Assembly: GCA_900095095.1 (NCBI GenBank)
Contig: FMBT01000349.1
Location: 124,001 to 188,000 of the forward strand
From: Fragilariopsis cylindrus CCMP1102
Taxonomy: Eukaryota > Bacillariophyta > Bacillariophyceae > Bacillariales > Bacillariaceae
Length of the DNA: 64,000 bases
Direction: 5' to 3'
Of the stretch, positions 1 to 9,423 are shown one piece after another (position 1 is the stretch's first letter; each line of letters opens with the position of its first letter). A program made the translations under genes and the position numbers. The notes below the pieces were generated by a model that searched no databases, had not been told where the DNA came from, and was given only the letters and a program-made list of their open reading frames with translations.

Positions 1-123
1 ATGGCTAATGTTAAAGCTGCTGGAAAGTATAGACAAGAAGGGAAGAATTACATCGTTCAGGATGGTGATATTTGCCATTTCTTATTTAACAAGGCTGGTG
101 GTGGTAAGAATATGAAGAAATAA
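1..123 (+). CDS. OLA1: Obg-like ATPase OLA1/YchF, C-terminal end (partial)
   Basis: The first 40 codons end in TAA at 121-123 and continue off the left edge. The peptide contains [18 protein letters not shown], the hallmark end of the TGS domain of the OLA1/YchF family of Obg-related P-loop ATPases. In that family this C-terminal TGS domain follows the G domain and coiled coil, which lie outside the window. The tail after the usual FKFN-like end (here FLFN) is extended by a short Gly/Lys stretch, [14 protein letters not shown]1 is a cytosolic, ribosome-associated ATPase linked to translation and stress responses. The family call is secure from this motif; nothing can be said about the start or splicing. 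Confidence 0.85.
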   Translation: MANVKAAGKYRQEGKNYIVQDGDICHFLFNKAGGGKNMKK

Positions 124-667
124 ATTATATAGACCTTAAAAAATCAAAATAAATAAGTTATAATATTGAATATCTCTACCATTATTTCCTTTCTTTCTTG
201 TGGGTACCAACATATCTTCTGAACTTTGTCGTGTTTTGTACCAAATGAGGCTCTCTTGCCTGTTCTTCCATCTCATTCAAAGTTTCTACTTTACTATCTC
301 CACTACATATGGTTCTTTATATGACTCATTATCATAGATTGGTGGTATCACCACCTTTCGAACAAATGTGCAGTACCATAGGTATCTGCACCATACTGTT
401 GATGGGATTGTTACAAGGATCTAGATGATTATTAGGCTCGTAATAATATCATATATTTGTGATGAATGAAAAGAAGAATAAATTGTCAGCGCACGACTCA
501 ATGGCGCACGAATGGAATTTAGAAAAATCTTCCCTCCATCAATTTTTAAGGCCAAGATTTATTGATTTCCCTAAAAAATATGTGTCTCTCCATCGGAATA
601 CCATACGGTCGTGCATTTTGTAACGGTTGTCCTATCATTTACTTTCGCCACTATAGCTAGAATCGAA
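124..667. other. Intergenic spacer
   Basis: This AT-rich stretch holds the presumed 3' UTR of OLA1 and the promoter and 5' UTR of the Mini-RNase III gene. I see no ORF with coding character, no RNA gene and no clear repeat. Confidence 0.5.
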
Positions 668-1509
668 ATGAAAATGAAGAGAGTTACAGTGGGCGTATCG
701 AAACAACGACGAATGATTTCTTCCCTGATTTTTGCCATCCTGGCAGCAGTATTTTTATTTGGCATGGAATGCGATTGTTTTTCTTTGATTTTGGATTCCG
801 TCAACAGAAATCCAGCTTATTATGCTAGTTCAAATAATAAGTGTACTAGTAGCAGCATTTTGTTTTCGTCGATTGGTGATGATATCGATAACAAAGATGA
901 CGTCGACAATGGCATCGGAGATGACACGAAACCAGTAACAAAATCCTTGCTAGAGATGTTATCACCGAAAAGCTCATGCACTGTGAATCAAATGAGTGGA
1001 ACGGAACTTGCTTACATCGGTGATGTGGTGTTTGAACTTTTTGTTCGATCGAGGCATGTATGGCCGCAAAAACGAACCACTGATTTGCAGAATCTTGTGG
1101 TTGGTTTGGTGCGAGGTATGTTAAAAAGAAAAACGCAACCTGAAACCCCTCGTTGTTTTAATTCTGGGATTCGTCGGCTTTCTATACTAGGTACATATTT
1201 GTTTTTATGTTCCTTCTACTTCTTACTTGACTTCGTTTATTCTGCCACTTCTCCTAATATTTAGCCGAAAATCAATCGGCTTTGTTAAAAAAGCTCAAAG
1301 AAACCTTCCCGTTATCCGACAGAGAGAGTCAGGTGCTGTCTAGGGGCAGAAATTCAGTGACACGTTCCAAGAATCGAAGAAATCCTGCTGCATACCAAGA
1401 TTCTACGTCAATTGAAGCATTGATAGGATATGTCTATATAAACGACCCAGATCGATGCCAAGAACTACTAGCGTGGTTTGATACCGTTATTGACGAGCCA
1501 ATGGAGTAG
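668..1509 (+). CDS. Mini-ribonuclease III-like protein, probably plastid-targeted
   Basis: Two exons, 668-1115 and 1265-1509, flank a 149-bp GT-AG intron (phase 1) and give about 230 residues. After an acidic linker, the motif YIGDVVFELFVRSRHVWP matches the catalytic signature of Mini-III. Exon 2 supplies LSRGRNSVTRSKNRRNP and SIEALIGYVYI, the other conserved blocks of this dsRBD-less RNase III family, which matures rRNA precursors in bacteria and plastids. The N-terminus has a basic stretch, a hydrophobic segment (SLIFAILAAVFLFG) and a Phe soon after it (CDCFSL), which fits a diatom bipartite plastid presequence. ATG 668 is chosen because it puts basic residues before the hydrophobic core; 611, 674 and 713 are alternatives. 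Family call is strong; targeting is inferred. Confidence 0.8.
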
Positions 1510-2445
1510 AAACTGATGTTTGATTCAAATCTATCTATGAAAAAGTTCTCCTGGAAGAAATCTCAAATGCATTGTGATGATGACATTATGTATTAAGAAA
1601 ATGCTTGTGCCGTCTATTATGGTGAAAAAGGACTGTACATTCAATTTTTTTAAGAACATAAATAAATTGCGTTCTTCATAGCCAATTTTTAACCTCTCTC
1701 TGGGCCGATGCATTCAACATTTCCCAGCATTTAATAGTTGTCAGTTGAACTATCATGAAAATGGAATATTCGATCAGACAATAAAAAATATGCTCTGGCT
1801 ACAGTATCCCTGGAGCACAGTATACAATAGTTTAAAACACAAGAAACAGTCAGATTTTAGCTATTTTTCGCATAAAGTCTCTTGGTACCGTAGTATCAAT
1901 CACTTGAATTGAAGAACAAACAGGACACTCCCATGTAGCCATAATTTATCAGAAATAGATGCTAGCAACTTATCATATATGAAATGATTCCTTATTCACC
2001 TCTAGAAGACTGGCAGCTTACTATGGATAATCCTGTAGCATGGACTTCTGAAACCATGAATTACTATTATAAAAGTGTCTACATACACAACTAATAATAG
2101 TAAATACTTATAATATAGGCCTCATGCTCTTATTGACTACATAATATGTGGATTTCCGTATATTTATTATTGGATACAGAACAATGTCTCTTGACCTCGT
2201 GTGAGCTATCACCAAATGTGTATTATTGCATTTTATACGTAACATGTCATGTGTTATATAATATATAGGACATGTCATGTATTAGTCCTATATAATATAT
2301 ATATATATATATATATACATATATATAATATATTTATAATATATAATGTACTCTAATAGGTCGTGGTACGCTGTCCGCAAAACACTAAGTCTGTACTGTA
2401 CTTAGAACAGTCATTCTACAGTACGTGCACGCGCGAGATGCCTAA
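1510..2445. other. Intergenic spacer between converging genes
   Basis: This stretch separates the stop codons of two genes that point towards each other. It is AT-rich and without a credible ORF. Its right end holds an AT microsatellite and a short direct repeat, listed separately. Confidence 0.5.
2240..2345. repeat. AT microsatellite with flanking ACATGTCATGT direct repeats
   Basis: Two copies of ACATGTCATGT, about 30 bp apart, are each followed by TATATAATATATA-like sequence. They run into a pure TA dinucleotide tract near 2290-2330. It lies about 100 bp beyond the stop codon of the minus-strand gene at 2446. Confidence 0.7.
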
Positions 2446-5400
2446 TCACTTTCTTGATGTAGTAGCGAATATTTCGACCAATTTTCGACTCGCAATAGAA
2501 CGTTTCATAGATTCTATTAGTGCTTTCTGTGATTCATTGATCATTTTTGCATCAACAAGAATGTTATCATTAGTACAGAGATTATTGTTACCGAAGGTTG
2601 ATGATGACAAGGTTGACGACAATGTTGACAACGAAGATGATGACAAGGTTGACGACAATGGTGACGACGATGGAGTACCACAACCACCACCACCACCATT
2701 GTTACCTTGCAACACAGTTCCTCCGGTCCAACCCAATAGTGGAGCCGATGACGATGATGATGAAGCTGCCGCGGATTGCAACGATTGTTGTTGCTGTTGT
2801 TGCCGAACTAACGCTGCGTGAGCACCAAGTTCTTCTGGATCCGTTTTGAGTAGCTGATTTTTTACTGTAACTAAGTCAAAGTTGGTATGAAAGGTAGTGA
2901 AACAATCAATACACAAGTGAACATTACAACTTTCACAATACGATATTCCTCCCTGCTTACTTTTGCCAGCCCATTTGTGAAGAGCACATCTTGGTTGATC
3001 TCCTTTCTTTGGCAAACGAATGTGTGGTAAAGTGTCAAATCGGCACTGGAACACACCATTTGGGCCAAGACTGGTATCAGTGCAACGAGGAGATCGTCGT
3101 GGACGATTTGATTTTGCAGCATGCCGTTCAGCTCTTTTCTCCTTGCCACCCTGTTCGTGATACTGTTCAGTTTGTTTCTCCTTGCCCCCGCCATTGTAAT
3201 AACGATCAGCATGGTACTTCTTGCCCCCGTTCTTGTAGCTCCATTCGTGATGCCATGCAGCTTGTTTCTCCTTGCCCCCTTTATGGTGATACCATAGATC
3301 GTAAGTGGCTTTCTTCTGTGCATCAGTTCTGAGTGGAATCAGATCCATGCGTACTTTAGTCTGTTTTAGAAACATTGGTAACTCCTTGATATCTACAATG
3401 AAAACATCTTTTGGATAAACAGGAATCTCTTCACGTGAATATGCAGGATGACATGATTCTGACCATTTGCCACCAGGACGAAATGGTATAAAATTCTTGA
3501 TTCGATCATCATCAGCATAGATCATTATCAAGGCAACTTTACCACCTGATTTCTTCAAAGCTTCTTTGTGGGTCCTGACTAAATGAGCAATAGTCCACGG
3601 TGCTCTACCCCCAGGTACTGCCCAAACACCTCGAATCGGTTTTTTACTTTTCTTGCCTTTTTGTACCATAGGCTTTAAACCCTGTGCCATAATACCACCC
3701 TCAAGATCAAAACTGTGGGGTTCAAGATTAGTAAGAGTTCGATCAAACAAGTTAGCTTCGGGTGTTGCATGGAGATACCATCTACCTTCCTTCACTTTTT
3801 CCTCATCCAATGGTTCACCATCTAGCTTCAGTCCGTTTGCATGAGGATCTTTGCTATACACCAACCCATCACTCTTAGAATAATCTTGGCTATCCTCCGC
3901 TGGATCAACATATTCACCTCCATTGACATCCCATGTACTCTTCCGTTTTCCTTTTCGTTTATGTGTAGTAGTATTAGTTGGTACATTCATAGTTGAATTA
4001 GAAATGTTAGAATCAGGAACGACTTCCAGTTTATCAAACCAAAATTCGTAAGGTAGCTGGTCATCTCCATCATGATCTCCTAGACCAAATTCTTCTAGTG
4101 TATTTGCAATAGCAAATTCCTTCTCCAGCACAGATGATAATGGAGGTGCTAGCATCCACTATAAATGTAATAAGAAATGTAGTAAGAATGTTATGATGTG
4201 AGTCAAACATAACCATGACAATAAATGATGTACATTATATATACATTCAGTGGTAATAATAATAATAATAATAACAATACAGTAGATGCATTGACTCACC
4301 ATTGCATCTGATGTTGAACTAACAACTTGACTTGGTAGTACATCCAAATCGACAGGTAAAATAGATTGATTTGACGACGATGCAGCGGCAGACGATGAGA
4401 AATCAATTGTTGAAAAAGCTGATCCGACCGAATCAGGTGAAGAAGCTTGTACGCCAGTAGTACCGATCATCGCTCCCATCTCACGAGACTTGCGAGAATC
4501 GTCACTACCAGTGATAATGAATGAACCAGAAGTAACAGCAGTAGCAGACGTCTTCATTTGCATTGGATGATTCATATTGCCATCCGCGTCCATTAGTTTG
4601 AATTCATGATTGGGATCAGCATGACAAGCTTCTCGCTTCTCGTTGTACCTGGAATCATGAGTAGCCGCATTAGGAGTAGTGCCGAAGTTCGGAATAAGCT
4701 TGGAGCTATCCGAAAAGACGTCCTTCCAATAGGCATTGACACCACCTTAATTTTGAATAGAAAAAATCGGAAGGAGGGCATGATAATGTGAGCCAAAGAA
4801 ATCAAATGGTAGACAGGCTGTCATTCACACATACAAATCCCTCTCCATAGACAGGCGGGATGGTCGGATGGCTTGTTTCTAAACTACCAGCCACTTATTC
4901 AGCTTGGTAGCTGACCCTTAAGAAGGGGGGCACAGGTAGAATAGAAACAAGTTGTTGTTGAATAGATGCACACACACACACTCATAACATCAACGAATGG
5001 AACATACCTGTTCCATAGACTGTCGTTGCAGAAGCTCTGTGAGAACCACTACCGTTACTGGAATCATCAAAATGGACGGGCCGCGGTGGTGGTGGTGATT
5101 GTACTTCTTTCGGATGTTGTGTCGTCGACGTTGATAATGACAATGCCGACGATGACAATGATAATGCCGACGATGACAATGATAATGTACCCTGACGATT
5201 GCCATCACGAGATTGTCCACCACCATCACCACGATCACCACCTACGTTGTTATTGTTTTATTGTTATATTGGTTTTGGTTTATTTATCATAGTGAAGAAA
5301 AAGGAGAATGAAAAAAAGAATAAAGGCAAACAAAAGGAATAATTTAAAAATGAGAAACCAAAAATAATAAATAAATTTCATCCCATGACAAGATAATATA

Positions 5401-5800
5401 ATTATAGTCACAGATCATAGTACTTACCATCGCCGTTATCAATATCCTTCTCATTGCTGTTGTTGTTGTTGAAGGAATAGGAGGAAGTACCTTTATTGCT
5501 ACTTCTGCTATCGTCGACCATACCGCAACAGTCGGTGGGTTTGTTGGGTGATACATAATCGGATGTCGCAACTACAGCAGCTATTAGGGCCGTGGTGGTA
5601 TTCCAAAAGGAACATGAAGATGAAGAAGAAAAAGTTGAATCCGAAGTCGACATTGTAGATACAGTCCTATAAGATGATGATGTTTGTGTGGGTAGTGTTA
5701 CCGTATTCTTCATGTTGTTGTTGTTGCATGCTTGTTTTCTTTCAATCGAAGCCACGGACAAGGTCCTTGAGAGTAGCAGCTGAGCTCTTTGACGAAACAT
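2446..5800 (-). CDS. Hypothetical protein with mitochondrial-type presequence and C-terminal piggyBac-like Cys/His motif
   Basis: Four exons join in phase: 5800-5428, 5241-5008, 4745-4300 and 4158-2446 (introns 186, 262 and 141 bp), giving about 921 residues. The N-terminus MFRQRAQLLLSRTLSVAS is a typical mitochondrial presequence, followed by a hydrophobic stretch (TTALIAAVVATSDYV) and a long Ser/Asn-rich linker. Exon 4 carries a block around GVWAVPGGRAPWTIAHLVRT, then tandem GGKEKQ/YH units, then Cys/His residues ending in YCESCNVHLCIDCFTTFH. That last motif resembles the cysteine-rich C-terminal domain of piggyBac-type transposases. No DDE/DDD catalytic core is visible, so this may be a domesticated or host protein. 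The tail is Gln/Ser-rich. ATG 6280 is an upstream in-frame alternative start. Two adjacent genes merged by this model cannot be excluded. Confidence 0.55.
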
Positions 5801-6091
5801 CGTGGAGATGTATTTGTTGTTATTGTTGATATGGCTGCTGCTGTTGTTGATGTTGTTGTTGTTGTTGTCGCCTTCTTCTTTTTTGTCGTAAAAATGAATG
5901 ATCGTCGTTAGTGTTATTTTTATTGTTAGTCGTCGTCTACTCCCGAAGAAGTGTTGTTGTTGTTGTTCTGTTATTATTATTGTTTCTGTTGAGAAGCAAC
6001 AGTCGTCGTCTTTCGAATGAATGAATGAATAAAGAAGAAGAGGCCAGAGACGGCAATGATTGCGAAGAAAAGGCCAGAATCCACAATAACT

Positions 6092-6141
6092 CATTTTTCT
6101 CTTGACGCGATCGAAACATTTTTCTCTTGACGCGATCGAAG
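6092..6141. promoter_or_regulatory. Direct repeat of 22-23 bp upstream of the minus-strand gene
   Basis: ATTTTTCTCTTGACGCGATC continues with GAA and occurs twice, near 6092-6114 and 6118-6140, with 3-4 bp between copies. It sits about 300 bp upstream of ATG 5800 on the minus strand, so it would be in the promoter or 5' UTR. The shared core TTGACGCGATCGA is a plausible protein-binding site, but function is inference from position only. Confidence 0.5.
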
Positions 6142-6170
6142 CTCTTTGATCTTTTATTATTATTAATTCA

Positions 6171-6216
6171 TGACTCGAATCAATGGGACTGAAATCAGTC
6201 CCATGAATTCGAGTCA
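6171..6216. repeat. Near-perfect 22-bp inverted repeat with 2-nt loop
   Basis: The left arm TGACTCGAATCAATGGGACT plus GA and the right arm TCAGTCCCATGAATTCGAGT plus CA are reverse complements at 20 of 22 positions, separated by AA. It would form a strong hairpin or cruciform. It lies just upstream of the 22-bp direct repeat, in the 5' region of the minus-strand gene. Confidence 0.8.
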
Positions 6217-6419
6217 TTGACAAGGATAAGGTTAAACATATCTTTGACTCAATGGTCCCAATCGTAACCCGGAGGCACATACTGTTCGAAAAGTTATGTG
6301 CAACAAGCGATCGATCGATATTGAAGTTAAGAAGAAGAAGAAGAAGAGGGAATACTGACCATGGGATTCCTCACTCCTTTTCTAAATAGTACTAGTAATA
6401 ACTTATGATGAGTCTTATA

Positions 6420-7002
6420 CGATTGTTGTGTTGTTGTTGTTTTTGTTGTTATTAGTTGTTGTATACGAACATATAGAGCAAACAAAGCTTTTTGGATTTG
6501 TAACCGTTCATTGTCGTTCCAAAAGGTTCAGTGCCAGTTAATTCCCTTAGCAGAACAGTCGCCACGTTAATGATTTAACATTAACGCACTCCCCGCGTAA
6601 TAGCAGGACGTACACTATAGTTGAACAGGAAACGACAAGAACAGAAAGTTTCCTAGAGTGATGTTTGGATATGACATGTTGTTGTTGTTGTTTTGTTGTT
6701 GTTGTTATTATTATTAGCATCATGATACTGTCCTTATACGAACAACCAACTGTTTTCAAACTAACGGACAACACCACCGGTCGATGATGTTGTGTCAGGT
6801 TCCAACAAAAGAGATGTAGAGATAGAGGACGTACACTATAGTTGTAACCAGTCATTGTCGTTCCAATCTCATATGACGCGCCATGGAGATTGTTGGAGAT
6901 GTGCGGAACGATCGAAGATCCTTTCCAGCAAACTGTACATCCTTCTTATCCCCATAGCATTCACGAATTTGCTGCTAGCAAACTCAGCTCTGTCATATGA
7001 CA

Positions 7003-7033
<31 letters not shown>

Positions 7034-7105
7034 GAGTTGCTGTTGTTGTTATTATCATTATTATTACTGTTATTAGTTGTTGTTGTATACGAACATAGCA
7101 ATTTG
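6420..7105. repeat. TTG-rich spacer with four shuffled duplicated boxes
   Basis: Long (TTG)n tracts dominate the segment. Four non-TTG boxes each occur twice but in a different order: GTTGTTGTATACGAACATA (about 6455 and 7078), GTAACC-GTCATTGTCGTTCCAA with one variable base (about 6500 and 6844), GGACGTACACTATAGTT (about 6606 and 6829) and ATATGACATGTTGTTGTTG (about 6668 and 6997). The open frames here come from the triplet repeat and are not credible genes. Confidence 0.7.
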
Positions 7106-7364
7106 TAATTTTATGAAAATCTGGAAAAGCGTGGTTTTTTAGAAAATGTGTTCGATTTCGATTCGAAAATAAGAAAATAGCTTCAGTTGAATTTTCATGG
7201 GATTGAATTGACTGACCATTGAAGAACGTGTGGTTTAGATTACTTATGAACCCTGAATATTACTTAAAGAAAATCTTAATCTTATACCTCACTCAAGAAC
7301 CTTATCCAGTTGACCGTTGAACGTGTGGTTTGTGTTTTGTGTCATGTACTTGTAATCATACAGT

Positions 7365-7500
7365 AATCAGTAACCGTATTCAGTAACCGTATTCAGTAAC
7401 CGTATTCAGTACAGTAACGTATTCAGTATCATTTATTTTCAGAACCGTATTCAGTACAAGTACAGTATTCAGTACAGTAGCGTATTCAGTAAATAATATT
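7365..7500. repeat. Imperfect short tandem repeat CAGTAACCGTATT
   Basis: A 13-bp unit, CAGTAACCGTATT, is repeated three times in direct tandem and then degenerates into spaced CGTATTCAGTA units up to about 7497. It lies about 250 bp upstream of the phosphatase start codon. No function is indicated. Confidence 0.75.
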
Positions 7501-7752
7501 ATGAATAAAAGAATGTTAAGTATTTTATTGACAGGTGGTGTTTGGCACACGCCTTTGAAGCGCGACGAAATAAAGAAAAAATTCAATTTATGTTTAAATT
7601 TTTTTTAAAATTAACAGAAAATAAATCAAGATCAGAAGTTACAGCAATTCGAAGCTTAAAAGAGTATTAAGAACTTCTACTTCTCATATTGCTCTTGTGT
7701 TGAGGTTACCACACTGGCAATATTAACTCTGTTCAACAAAAAACAAATCGAA

Positions 7753-9074
7753 ATGGGAATGGGCGCTCAACTCATGGCTTTGCCATTTATGATAGTTTGG
7801 TACGGGGCATGGATTATTTCTAGCATAACTCGACCATTGATACTGGCTACATTTTTTTGCATGGCATTGAATCCAAGAGCGGCAAAAGCGAAAATTATAT
7901 TATTTGTAAATACCTTTCGTTATTTGATTCTTTCAAAGGATAAAAAATGGAAGAAATCTGATGAAAATCCTGCTTCATTTTTTTCTAAAGATGACAATGG
8001 TGAATACATTGTTGTTGATAAAAAAACAGTTGTATTTTTGCGTCATGGCGAAAGTACTTGGAATGACACATTTAATAAAGGAGATCGGAAGCAGGTCAAG
8101 TTTTTGATGGCTTTCATTCCTAATTTATTTATTAGTCTAGCCTATGAATGGTACGAATGTTAGCAGTGTAGTGAATGTTAGCGGGAGTTGTCTCCTTCCT
8201 TCCCTGCTTAATTGTCGCTCGTTGGATTTTCGTTTGTTGTTGACTTACCCTATTCTTTTTTTTACTTTAATATGTTGTTAGGTACTTTTTGGTTCGAGGA
8301 AGATCAGACGAATCATGGTTTTATGACTCTCCTCTCTCATCGAAAGGCATCTCCCAAGCGGAAGGCGTCGCAAAGTTTCTACGTAACACAGATCCGAAAT
8401 ACGCGACGCCGAAAGAAGCAAAGTTCCTTCGTCTTATCAAGGGGGAAGACGATACTTCTACCGCCGATGGTAGTGGTAATGGTAGATGTGTGTTTGTTTC
8501 ATCTAATTTACGTCGAGCGACATCCACCTGCGCAATCGCTATGAGTGGTCGACTCGATCGTAAAATTCCAGGCGACAACATTATTATCCTACAAGAGCTT
8601 CAAGAGGCAAGTATTAATCCAGATGCGCAATCGATATCTCCACCATTCGGTAAGCTTGTAACATCCTTCACAGACTCTAATCATGTCAAGGATATCTACG
8701 CCGACCAAACTGTTACGAGTCTTAATAAGGGTAACAAAGACATCAAAAGCAACGGTAAGAAACGGATGCATGCCTTTTGTGATTTAATATTCGCTACAGG
8801 CAACGACGATGGTGGAAAGAAGAAGAAGAACGACAACACCGGCAGTCTACTCAGCGACGCTGATAACTTACTTTGTACGGGGCATTCGTATTGGTTTCGT
8901 GCATTCTTTCAAACCTATCTGCCAAGTGACTTTCAACACGTCTCTAAAACGAAAAAACTTATTAATGGTGGAATGGTTGGCTTCACTCTATGTCACACGA
9001 AAGCGAAGACGACGGGTGAAGACAAGTACATGATCGATCCAAATTCTCTCGTAGTTCTATACGGTGGATTTTAA
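7753..9074 (+). CDS. Membrane-anchored histidine phosphatase (phosphoglycerate-mutase superfamily)
   Basis: Exons 7753-8150 and 8282-9074 are joined across a 131-bp GT-AG intron in phase 2, restoring EWYFLVRGRSDESWF and giving 396 residues. The N-terminus has one or two hydrophobic segments (ALPFMIVWYGAWIISSI and LILATFFCMAL), so the enzyme is probably membrane-tethered. FLRHGESTW at about residues 95-103 carries the RHG motif with the phosphorylated His. VSSNLRRATSTCAIA matches the downstream Arg motif, and CTGHSYWFR near residue 333 supplies the second catalytic His. The superfamily includes phosphatases and mutases; the substrate cannot be read from sequence. AATAAA lies a few bases after the stop codon. 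The start ATG follows an AT-rich 5' region with no nearer in-frame alternative. Confidence 0.85.
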
Positions 9075-9228
9075 GTATATTAATAAAGAGCTTTACACAT
9101 GCAACGTTTTTTTTCGAATAAATAATAAGAAGATGTGTCATCGAAGTTAAAAGTTATCTATCTACAAAAATAAGAGACAAATATTATCGTTGAGAACATA
9201 CTATAGTGTACTGCAGATATCGATCTGT

Positions 9229-9326
9229 ATCTACTGAAATTAGGTTTTAAGCTAGTAGTATGATAAACTTTGTTTTTATCTACTGAAATTAGGTTTCAAG
9301 CTGGTAGTATAATAAACATTGTTTTT
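9229..9326. repeat. 49-bp tandem direct repeat (2 copies) between converging 3' ends
   Basis: Two adjacent copies begin TATCTACTGAAATTAGGTTT and end ATAAACNTTGTTTTT-like, with only a few substitutions. They lie between the stop codons of the phosphatase gene (+) and the transporter gene (-), inside the shared 3' region. Confidence 0.85.
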
Positions 9327-9423
9327 TAATATATACACATGACAAAGTTTTGCACACACAAAATAAGGGCTCAACCCCGTGCTTTCCTAGAAGATATCGT
9401 CTTCTCTTGTAAACCTAGCTAAG

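Noticed and set aside
2363-2821. Plus-strand open frame with poly-Asp, poly-Pro and poly-Cys
   Set aside because: It starts with GTG and mirrors Ser/Gln/Gly triplet runs at the 3' end of the minus-strand gene.
2446-5800. Intact piggyBac transposase
   Set aside because: Only the terminal Cys/His motif is recognisable; no DDD core and no TTAA-flanked inverted ends were seen.
5408-6280. Full 290-codon minus-strand ORF from ATG 6280 as the first exon
   Set aside because: The extra N-terminal part translates the direct repeat and hairpin region; ATG 5800 begins a clean mitochondrial-type presequence, so the longer start is kept only as an alternative.
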